Made by a program: the position numbers and the translations under genes. Positions 49,001 to 58,444 of a DNA stretch of 64,000 nucleotides are shown piece after piece. A model generated the notes under the pieces. The model had not been told where the DNA came from and searched no databases. It worked only from the letters and a program-made list of their open reading frames with translations. The stretch comes from Phlebiopsis flavidoalba. Lineage: Eukaryota > Basidiomycota > Agaricomycetes > Polyporales > Phanerochaetaceae. Within the stretch, counting starts at the first letter, position 1. Every line of letters starts with the position of its first letter. The stretch lies in contig JAOCPU010000040.1 of NCBI GenBank assembly GCA_035772785.1, positions 62,001-126,000 on the forward strand. Reading direction: 5' to 3'.

Positions 49001-51056
49001 GGTTGCCCAGTGGCAGCCGACGCTGAGTTCGCGCCGGACGGTGTGCATGAGTCGCCGACAGCCGCTTCGTGAGGCAAAACGGATCCTCTTTGACAAGTTC
49101 AGCGTCTCTCTGGAGTTTCCGGGTCGCCCCTGTACTCCGTGCCTCCATCGAGCATTTGGCGGAACACCATCGCGTCTGTAGTGAGTTTTTTTCGCCAGTT
49201 GTGGCCGATGAAAATGCTACTGGATCCTGGCCAAGGTCGTCCGAGAGATTCCAGCTGCGAGCGAGCGGTCGTAGTGTCGGTCTTGCGTAGTACATCTCGT
49301 AGTCGAGCTAGAGATCCATAGAGCTTGGCATCGTGTTTGCGTCCTACGAACTCGATGGGCGATGTAAAGGAGATGGGGACGATGTTCTGGAATGTAATCA
49401 AGGCGAAGGGCCATGTTACGAGACCGTTGATTGGTGCGGGTTATCGTCGTTTGCGTGGTCACCGCTATAGCCATGGCGCATACAAGAGGGAAATACCCCG
49501 CTGCTCCCAGAACAGCATACTGCGATACCGAGGGCTACACGACATTGCATGCCAGGGAATACCCAAGTTGATGAAACTGCACAATATCCGAGCACATACG
49601 CCAGTGTTGATGAGCTAAAAACTTACACTATGGGGGTTCATATTGCCTCTCGACCTTGCTCCGCTTACTCGGCGTATCACCAGAGTTGAGAACAATCTTG
49701 GGTGTCTTGACCTGTGCTAGAGAAACGAGGACCGATCGTCCACTGTGTATTCCTCAGAATCGGTTCCACGAGAGAAGCATCATGTTGATGTCGATTGGCG
49801 ACTTCTGGTTATCCGAGTCGACAACTGGCGGCGTTCAGGACGATACAAGTTGGTCTATGGGCGATCACAGTCGATTCGGAACGTAAGTTATTCCTTGCTA
49901 CCGCACAGGCTTGGGCGCTGCGGAGGTACGTGAGCTTCGAAGACTAGCAGCGGTTGCGACTCTTCAACGTGTCTCGCCGATCGAGGGTTCTTCGTCCACT
50001 TCAATGAACGCGGACGCTTCTACCCATCAGACGCTCGCGCAGAATGAGGACATCCGCCGGAATTGATTCGTTGTCCATGATCTTGACAAAGTCGTCCGAC
50101 CCCTTGACATCTTCCCACGTGGTCATACTTCCAGTTGCGGGCGCGTGCTGCGCCGTGTAGTGGTGGAAGAGACCGCCGCGCCGGATTCGACTGGCTCGTC
50201 GTCGTCGTATTCAATTGCCGTCCCACGACTCGCCGTGCTGACCTGTGCGCTCGGCCTGTGCACGGGCACACCCTCAGGAGGCGCTGCATGATCGCGGGAG
50301 AGGGGAGCTTTCCATGTCCGTACCATCCTGCTGCTTGGTACTCTCTGCTCTCTGCGTCCTTCTTCTTTGGCCGCCGCTTGAACGAAGGGACGAAACCGCG
50401 AACAAAGGTCTTGCTTTTGGCTTCCATCGCATTCGGATTTACGAAGTCGCCTCCGGTTAGGACCCGCACCTGCGAATATCGTTGACCGCGCGATCAGACT
50501 GGTGCCGTTTGATGTCCTCGTAACCATCTTTGAGAGAGCGGTAATTGCGAGAACGATGAGAAGTGCGTGGAGGATGACAAGTCCCGGGGAGACGGTAGAA
50601 AACAGGGAAAAGAACTGCAGTAATAGCAATCGGCAAGAAGAAAACTGTGGAAAGTCAATCAGCAATTGTGTCAGCGCACGAATGAAGGCGCGCGGACTCG
50701 ACGTCGTCATTTCCTTCCCCGACGCGCGCGAAGCTGCCCGCCACGGAAATGAAAGAAATGAAAGAGGGAGTGATGCTCACACAGTTTGCTACCCTCCTGA
50801 ACTGCTCGAGGAGATTGCGGGGGATGAAGGTGATGACAGTGTACTTTGAGGTGATGACTGGTTTCTGGCATAGACATGGTCCTTTGTGACGCGCTGTTTC
50901 TTGTCATAGTTAGTCCGCGGGGAGCTCTTGGTGGACGAAGACTGAGCGTGGGGGACCGGGCTCGCGTTTTACGCGAGAAGAGGGGACTATCCGACGTTGA
51001 AGGCGGCGAGGGTGTCGTACCAGACGCGATGCGGTTTGAGTGCGCTTCGACGCCAT
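46003..51056 (-). CDS. P4-type ATPase, phospholipid flippase (Dnf1/Dnf2-like)
   Basis: P4-ATPases move phospholipids from the outer to the inner leaflet of plasma, Golgi and endosomal membranes. Minus-strand order: N-terminus [18 protein letters not shown] (start 51056), [37 protein letters not shown] and [20 protein letters not shown]. Next are [17 protein letters not shown], the actuator DGET-like site in a broken frame (about 49975-49990), [15 protein letters not shown] sequence before the catalytic site (about 49190-49260), and [14 protein letters not shown]. The N-domain is [20 protein letters not shown] (about 48650-48720). P-domain motifs are [16 protein letters not shown] (about 48070) and [20 protein letters not shown] (about 47510-47570). 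C-terminal helices include [20 protein letters not shown] and YIIDGAYQS. It ends NGLPNYTQ at 46003. Length and order fit Dnf-type proteins. More than a dozen frame breaks occur; the DKTGT site is not intact as sequenced. Confidence 0.85.
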
Positions 51057-51930
51057 GGTCGACGTCGAGGGGCGTCGGGCGGGGGGGAGGGAGCACAGGA
51101 TGCGGCGGGAAGAGCGAGAGGTTGTGTTCGAGTGTGCGAATCCGGTGGTCAGCATCAGAGTGGATGTATTCGGACTCGGAGGCAGCGGTAAGCAAAGCAC
51201 AGGCGGCACCCATGTCATCATGCCCTAGTAGTCACCGTCAATCCGCCGTTTGGGTCGGGATCACTGCCCGTTTCGCTGCCGGCTCGTTTGCGGCCGCTGA
51301 CACACGCCGGCACTCGTTCTCCCTAGACCGCAGTGACCGAGGGGTCTAACGGAACGGCGCCTGACGGGGTGCGACCACTGGGACCGTCAAATCGTGCGCG
51401 AGAGAAAACGAACTTAGGGAATGGCGGGGGCACTAATGGCAACTAGCGGGGCGCATCTGGTCACTAGTCACTATGGCATACTATGGGCAGGGATCTCGCA
51501 CGCCGTTCCGTCCGTGTCCGTCAATGCGCCGCATCCAGTTTTCGGCTGTCTGTCTATCTAGTGTCTACACACTCCCCACTCCGTCCGTCCATCTCCGTCT
51601 GCTCTGAGTCCTCCCAAGTCCCCGTCTCGCCCGCTCGCCATCGCTGACGCCATTCACACAACTCTACTATACCCGCCACGTTGACAGAACTCGATCAATG
51701 CGGCGTTGACAAACCCAGATTCCGCCACGTTGTTCCGCCAGGACAGTCCATTAAGTCTCCATTGTCATACGTTGTTTAGCTGTGCGCTCCGCTGACTTCT
51801 ATTAGTCTCGTTGATACGCTTTTTGAAACGAATCCGATGCCTGGCACCGTTCTCGCCGCCGCTGCAACGCCCATTCGAGTGGAGAGTCGTCGAGGTCATG
51901 GACGTCGGGACGGCGAGTGGCATTTCGGAG
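51057..51930. other. Upstream region of P4-ATPase, start of intron-dense tract
   Basis: GC-rich. Contains a CCGTCC/CTCC-rich stretch at 51580-51640 that could serve as a promoter in either direction. Open frames here are shadows of the P4-ATPase N-terminal region or are unrecognised. Confidence 0.35.
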
Positions 51931-53600
51931 ATGACCAGGTAAGCACCACTTGTCATTTCCTTGCGAATAGCGGTTAATGCTTACCATGGCTATGTCTCTT
52001 CTAGTCCTCGGAACTACAGTGTGAGGCACGGGCCGTGACGTACGCGAGATAGGCGGGGGGGGGGATGAAAACAAGTGTAACACCGAGACTTGACATGCAA
52101 GGTTTAATGCAACCGTCGTTGTTCTCTGGTATTAGAGAGAAGACTGACCATCGTTACCGAGGGCTGATATACGAGCGCGGCGCACGCACCGTTCGAATCG
52201 GCATTAGGACCGCGGGGCATGGTTCCCGAGTAAGACCTAGAGAAATGACTGGTAAGCACACCACTTAATCTTCGAACGAGACTAAAGCTGAACCTCGAGT
52301 CTTACCTTGTCAGTCCTTGATGAAGGCTCGGTCGCGCTTTCGCCCGCGGGTCGTGGGCGCGAGAATCGATATCTTAAGACCGCGCGCGGGACAGCTACTA
52401 AGACCCGAGAATGACCAAGTAAGCACCAATACAACTCATCCAAAGAATGCAATACTTACCTCTCGTCCGTCTCTGTTAGTTTGGTCCCTCCCGCGCATTT
52501 TGCGCCCGTGAGCACTCGAACACCGCCACCTTTGATGTCTCGACCGCGCCGCTCCACATTTCCCCCTCGCCCGCCGGTCGTTTCACTGGCCCCAGCAGCA
52601 CCCATCCCGCCGCAAAGACGTCTCAGTGGCTCCGCGTCGGCCCCAGGAAAGCCTCGCTCGCGGGAACGCGATCCTGTAGGTGTCTCATCAAGATCAAATA
52701 GACGTCCCCGCCCCACGGTGAGGGCACTCATGTCTTTCGTCAACGACCGAAGCCTCTCGCTTTTCAAGGAACGTCGTTTGGATAGGGAATTGGGAGCTGG
52801 ATTGAAGAGATGTGAAGAAGGGGGAAACAGGGGTGAGTCCTCTGTTTGTCGGTTTCTTTTGCTGGTTCACTAAAGGACAATTGCAGCAGGGCCCCGCGGG
52901 ACACGATGTCGAGCGGCGAAGACATGCTACAAGAGCGTATTCGAGGCCATAGACCACGTCAGAACGACTGAGCGCGGTGACTTGCGCGTCGAGGCCCCGC
53001 TCGCCGGGACGGCGATACAGGCATGGTCTCAGGGTCCAAAATCCCCTCCGCCGACCCGCCGTTCTTCAATCCCCCGGCCCACAAACCTCCCTCTTTCCAC
53101 CACACGACCCAGAAGGAGAAGAAAAGAAACGCCAGCACATGCGTCCCACCGTGTCTTCCACAAACACACGCCGCGACCCCCACCCACAAGAGCCCCAGGC
53201 CGACACGCACACACACACCCCTCAACCCCGCCCCCCACCCCGCCGTCCCACGCCCCACCACTTCAGGAGGCACCTCAAAACACCTCCCCCACACGCCCCA
53301 TCCACGTCCCGCCCCAGCGCGTGCGTCCGCTGCCGCGGGACCGCGATCCGTCGTCTCCCAGCCAAATAGACGCCCACCCTTCGACCGCGGCCGGCGGGCG
53401 CATACACACCCGGGGATGTTGCTCGATGCGACGGGCTGCTTGGAAAATAGCTGTAAGAGATTTGTGGGGCGTGTGCGGACGGGGGAACGGCGTGCGCGAC
53501 GTGTGGTGCCGCATCTCTTGCGCGGGGAGGGGAAGTCCGGCCTTGGATCGCGTCTGGAGGTGCGTTTGTGTGTTCGTTTGGTGCGGCTGTTGCTGACGTA
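51931..53600 (+). other. Intron-like units with similar donor ends; C-rich tract
   Basis: Three plus-strand GT-AG units have near-identical exon ends and donors: GAGATGACCAG|GTAAGCACC (about 51940), GAAATGACTG|GTAAGCACA (about 52252) and GAATGACCAA|GTAAGCACC (about 52420), each ending CTTACC...TAG/CAG 55-65 nt later. This suggests duplicated exon-intron modules. A further unit runs 52835-52888. Exons are open only in pieces (for example RRSTFPPRPPVVSLAPAAPI; LMSFVNDRSLSLFKERRL). From 53060 to 53340 the plus strand is strongly C-rich, making long but compositional open frames. No known protein is recognised. Confidence 0.45.
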
Positions 53601-53867
53601 GCCCCATATAGGTCCTATGCAACGTCTGAGAACACCCGCGAGGCCATCGGACGAGATCGACTTTTAATTTAATTCATGGGGCGGATTTTCGGACGGGCGG
53701 CCGCAGCATATCGGAGGCCTGGGAAATGTGGGGATACGATGGGCGATGCAGGATGTGAAAGTACGAGAAGGCGCGTGCAAATCTCCGGTACCTGGAGCCG
53801 TTTTGGTTAGCGGGGTGGGTCTACGCGCGGGAGGGTCATAACCATAGCTAGGAGCTTGCACGAGGTG

Positions 53868-56130
53868 AGTAACGTGTATGGTGGCTTGTATACACCGCAC
53901 TTACATGCTCATAGAGCTCGTACTAATGCGCCGCGAATGACGGCCGTGCGAGACGCGAGACACGCGCAGCACAGGCACGGCGCCGTGCATCCCGAGTCGA
54001 CCGCTGCAGTAAATCCAAGCCACATCAACACAAAGTACATATACACAATCAGGAACAGCCACCTGTGCTCCTAGAGCAGCGCCAGACGATGCGCGTCGAT
54101 GCACGTGGCCGCGCGCTCCTTCCCCACGGCGCGACGAACACGACTTCAAACGTCTGTCCCACGGTCTGCGCACGAGAAACACGTAAATAAACGACGGAAA
54201 ACGGACGTATACGGTATATGCTCACCATTGATCAGCGGCGCGACGACCCCTGCGACCCGCGCAAAAGGCGGACCCCTGAGGACGCGCGCCGCGTCTCAGC
54301 AGCGCAGGGCGACGAAGGGCGCTGAAAGCGACACGTCAGAACACGAGCACCGGGACGGGAGAAGACGAGAGACGGACTGTGAGGTCGAAGGCGAGGTTGT
54401 GGGCCAGCGGGCGAGAGCGCGGCCGGGGTGGAGACGCGGCGAAGGCGGGTCTCTGTGCGCAAAGGTGAGTCGGATTTCTACGATCTCGGAGTGGTCTTTA
54501 CTCACCTGTTTTCGTAGTGAGTACGGCACGTCGCATGGCGCGAGTCTTCCGCGACGGCGCGGAGGTCGCGCGCAAGACCTTCGACTTCAAGGTCTCTCGG
54601 CATACCGCGACAAAAAGCGGCCAGAAGTCTAGGAACATGCAGTATGTGAGTAAATATTTGCGGATTGAACATGTGTGATGGATGCTTACCCCTTTATTAC
54701 AGCACGACGAACTTACGACCAGCAGGAACCCAGTCGAATGTCGAGGGTGCGCGCCGCGTCCCAACAACGCAGGGCGACGAAGAGCGCTGAAAGTGGCACG
54801 TCAGATCACGAGCATAGAAGCAGGATGGGTGGAGAGACAAACCGTAAAGTCGACGAGCGCGGCTATAGGTCAACGGGCGAGAGCGCGATCTGTGCGCGGC
54901 CGGGTGGAGACGCGACGAAGGCGGTTCTCTGTGCGCAAAGGTGAGTAGGATTTCTATGATCTCAGAGCGGTCTTTACTCACCTGTCTTTGTAGTGAATAC
55001 GGCACGCCGAATACGGCACGTCGCATGGCGCGAGTCTTCCTCGACGGCGCGGGCAAGACCCTCGACTTCAAGGTCTCTCGGCTCACAGCGTCGAAAGCGG
55101 CTATGAACGTTCTAGGAACGTGCAGTATGTTAGTAAATATTTGCGATTGAACATGTGTGATGGATGCTTACCTCTTTATTACAGCACCATGAACTTGTGC
55201 CCAGCGCGAACGCGGTCGAACGGCGAAGACGAGCGCTGCGTCCTGGTAACGCGGCGTCATGCAAGAGCCTGCGAATAACGCGTCGGAACACAGAAAGCGA
55301 GTGGAAATAGAACGTGCACGCACCGTAGTTTATGGGACAGCAAGATGTGGGCAGCGACGCGCGCGCGAGAACGAGACGCTTTCGGCGAGGCCGAATGAGT
55401 GCACCACGGCGCCGTCTTTCTATGGGCATAGGGGGTCAGTGGTGCTTAGCGATACAAAGACTGTGTTTACTTACCTGGTCGCGTAGAGATTGGGTCTCGC
55501 CGCCGTGTACAGCGGCTTTTCCATGGTCGCGTGGAGGACCGCCCACGGCATTCTCGAGACTGTGCCGGGGCGCATGCGAGGGAACGTCTGCGCAGCGCGG
55601 ACAGGAAAATCCACTGCACACACCGAACGTCTGCTACTGTGCGCTACAGTGGCTTGTCGTCGCGACTCGCGACGTGCTACATTCGAGCGGTCCACTCGAC
55701 GCGTCGCATGCGCGAAGGACCTTTGAGTCGTGTCAGCTCGCCTCGTTCTCGAGTCGTCGAGCGCGGCAGGCCGCACGCACCTGGTCTCGTAAGAACGGCG
55801 CGTTCAAACGGCCGTTGTCGAATTGCGTGCGCGCGTCCCAGTGGTGAGTCCCTCACGTCGCTCGCACGATTGACGGACTGCTGATCTGTTTTCTTGCAGG
55901 TGTCGCGTGCTGGGTTTTCGACGCGTTGTTCTGTGTCGATTGGGTGCCATTGGTTTATTCTTGCGACGGCGGGTGTTGCGAGAGTGGCGGCATCGTAGTT
56001 CACGGTGTGGTTGTGGTTTCGACGTGTCGAGTGCGATGTGTGGTCAACGCAACGAGAAATGAGCTGTGTGGTGGCATGTGAGTAAATTCCTTCTCTTGTT
56101 ACCACGGCATGAGCTGACATACCTTAGCGA
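53868..56130 (+). other. Intron-dense, tandemly duplicated locus of unknown function
   Basis: At least seven plus-strand intron-like units occur, for example GTGAGTAACG to GCTCATAG (53868-53913), GTGAGTCGGATT to TTTTCGTAG (54465-54517), GTGAGTAAAT to TTATTACAG (54646-54702), GTGAGTAGGATT to TTTGTAG (54942-54994) and GTGAGTCCCT to TTGCAG (55845-55900). Exons between them are duplicated (see the repeat entry). Translated exon pieces conserved between copies are RAASQQRRATK and TARRMARVF.DGA, hinting at some coding, but no frame runs through. I do not recognise a family. Confidence 0.45.
54278..55196 (+). repeat. Tandem duplication of an exon-intron-exon-intron module, about 450 bp per copy
   Basis: Copy A (54278-54716) and copy B (54745-55196) share GCAGGGCGACGAAG, the intron GATTTCTACGATCTC / GATTTCTATGATCTC, the exon AAGGTCTCTCGG and the intron GATGGATGCTTACC...TTTATTACAG. 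Introns and exons are about equally conserved, so the duplication is recent or under structural constraint. A weaker third start follows at about 55205. Confidence 0.75.
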
Positions 56131-56519
56131 GCGAGTGTGAGCGGACAGACGTGACAATGGGACGGGGAGGAAGACGAGAGCGGGCACGGCGGATACTACA
56201 GTAGAGTACAGGACAAGTGTGTAGGAGTAAGGGTAGTACACAGAGGGCGAGAGGTTGTCTGTGTCCCTCGGGCTCTGCCCGCGGCACAGTTGAGCTAGGC
56301 AACGGCTACCTACGACCGGCTGCACAGTGCGCCGTACCCGCAGCCCTGAGTGCGAGCCCATCGGGCTTGCTGCCACGTCCGCGCGGCAACGTCCCTCTGA
56401 GTCCTCGCCGTCGCGTGAAATATTCTGAGCGTGACCGCCGCTGTTTCATCTCGTAAGAATTTGATGTTAGTGTCAGATTTCCGGTACTATCCTCTCGCTC
56501 TGCATTCTCTGGTGCCTTG

Positions 56520-56990
56520 GAGACTCTTTCATGTTTAATCAGTGTTTAATCTGAGTTTCTATGATCTGAGTGTGCAATTTCTTAAGTCTCATGTCTGAAT
56601 AAATTTCATGGCAATCTGTTGAATGTAGATCTGAATGTGCTCTTAATAAAATAAATTTCATGCATATAAAATCTGACTGAACTGATTTCTCATGCTGAAT
56701 TTCTTGTGACATGTCACATGAAGCTTTGTGATAATTCACACATAACATGAACTTACTTATGTCACTGTTGTCAAGGGTTGCACTTGAAACAGTGTCAGTC
56801 TGAAATCCGGCTTCTTAACAATGAGCACCCTGAATGGTGCCAGAAAACGGCTGGTACCAAGGAATATATACAGGAAAAGGATTTGGTCCTATTCCTGTGT
56901 ATATTCCTCAATACCAGGACTCTTTCAGAAATATCATTAAGCCATCATCTACATCTAGGGATACATTGATACTGAGCTACACTTTACTAT
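56520..56990. repeat. AT-rich insert with long foldback, possible transposon relic
   Basis: Composition drops sharply from the GC-rich surroundings. Inside, arms 56841-56881 and 56887-56928 are inverted copies (GGAATATATACAGGAAAAGG against reverse complement GGAATATACACAGGAATAGG) with a 5-nt loop; weaker pairing extends outwards to about 56805 and 56950. Upstream (56540-56760) is rich in TCTGA/TTTCATG-type short repeats. No transposase or reverse transcriptase frame is seen. It may be a MITE-like foldback or a small-RNA precursor. Confidence 0.5.
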
Positions 56991-57799
56991 GGAACAGAAA
57001 ATGCAGGTAGGCACAGATGCGCAGAAGATGGGAATCAGGGTGCAAAATGCGAGCCGGGTGATGGAGATTGATGGGATGTTGCGCCGAAGCAAGCGGGACC
57101 ATGAGAAAATGGACACGGCGTCTCGCGTCCTCGCGCTGGCGGTTGGCTCCGGTGACAACTTACGAGAACGCGAGGCGGAAATGAATGTTACGTGCTGGCA
57201 GGGGTACCATCGGGTGCATGTGTCAGCATCGGACACTCCACGAGAATGAGACAAGGTGTCCGAGTCAGAGAGAGGACACTAACCCCTGGTCTCATTCTGA
57301 CTGTGAGGAGCATTATTAGCTCACAGAGATCTCGAGCGAGTATGCAAAACTATCAGAACTGAGATGACCTGCGATGCGCCGGACTAAGTAGTCTATCACA
57401 AGTTCATCCCGCTGTGCACGAGAGATGTAGACGAAAGGATGCACGGGGGCCCATTAATGATATATTTGACAGCACGTAATATTAAGCAATAATGTATATC
57501 ACACCGACAGTACGTCGCGAAAGAGACGCGGGGGTCAACAATGACCGTCGACCGGTGCGGCTTGGGTATCGCTCGAAACTGGACGACCCAAGACTGAGTC
57601 CGCGAGAACGTACCCGAGATCTTCGATTTACTCGAAAAGGTAGCTTTCTTGATTATCTTGCTTTGATGGCGCCAGATTGCGCCACAAAGGCCAACTTGAC
57701 AGACGCCCTCGCCGCGACTTTGATCTCTCTGCCTCCATCCGCACATGTCAAGGACCTCGACGGCATCACTCAAGCACCTCAGGCGCGTACACAGACTAT

Positions 57800-58032
57800 G
57801 TAAGTGCTGCTGTTATAGTCAAGAAACAACTAACTTTTAATCATGTAGAAATGGGTCCGAGCGCATCGACGGAGTTAACTCGAGACTCGCAGTCTCTTGT
57901 GTGCGAGACACACCCCGCCACTTCCCGCCCACAAGGTGCGAGCCGACGGAGACGCGTCATAAGCGAGGTGAGCGTGTGTAACCTATGACAACCCCAACGG
58001 AACACTTACGAGAGCGACGTGTTCGGCTGCAG
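57800..58032 (+). other. Two further intron-like units upstream of the hairpin array
   Basis: GTAAGTGCTGCTG to AATCATGTAG (57800-57849, with ACTAAC branch-like site) and GTGAGCGTGTG to CGGCTGCAG (about 57966-58032). The intervening exon carries ARTQTM-like and SASTELTRDSQSL-like pieces but no recognised protein. Confidence 0.4.
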
Positions 58033-58368
58033 ACGCGGAACTCGCGCTTTTGGCCCTAGCCACCATTCGACGCGAATGCCCTTCGCGTAAAAGGATACTT
58101 CGGTTGGGCGGTGGCTGGTGCCCGCTCAGACGCTCACCCACGGGTGCCTCAAGAAGATGGGATCAAAAAACACCCCATTTCGTCGTATTCACGGAATCGC
58201 GCGAACTGAGACCGAGTACACACCTCGGCCTCAGGCCTCGGTTCCGTTCCTCACGACGGACGGCGATGCAATGGCCCGGACGGCGTGTGACGTGGCAGCG
58301 CAAACGAAAACGATGGTGGTGAGAAATCCGAGAGTACGGCACACCGCGCGAAACGCGAGCCGGTGGGG

Positions 58369-58444
58369 TATAAAGGAGGAGGAGAGGATGGCTCAACACC
58401 ACATCCCTCCTCCTCCTCCTCCCTCCTCCTCTTCTCCCTCTTCC
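58369..58444 (+). promoter_or_regulatory. TATA box and pyrimidine-rich start region
   Basis: TATAAA at 58369-58374 in the context GGGGTATAAAGG is followed after about 30 bases by an almost pure C/T tract (58405-58444). TATA plus CT-block is the classic layout of strong filamentous-fungal promoters. The first intron donor of the hairpin array lies 140 bases further on, so this would drive that locus. Confidence 0.6.

Noticed and set aside
52982..53596. Long plus-strand open frames of about 200 codons
   Set aside because: Caused by an extremely C-rich tract; two frames are open at once and the translation is low-complexity Pro/His/Thr with no motif.
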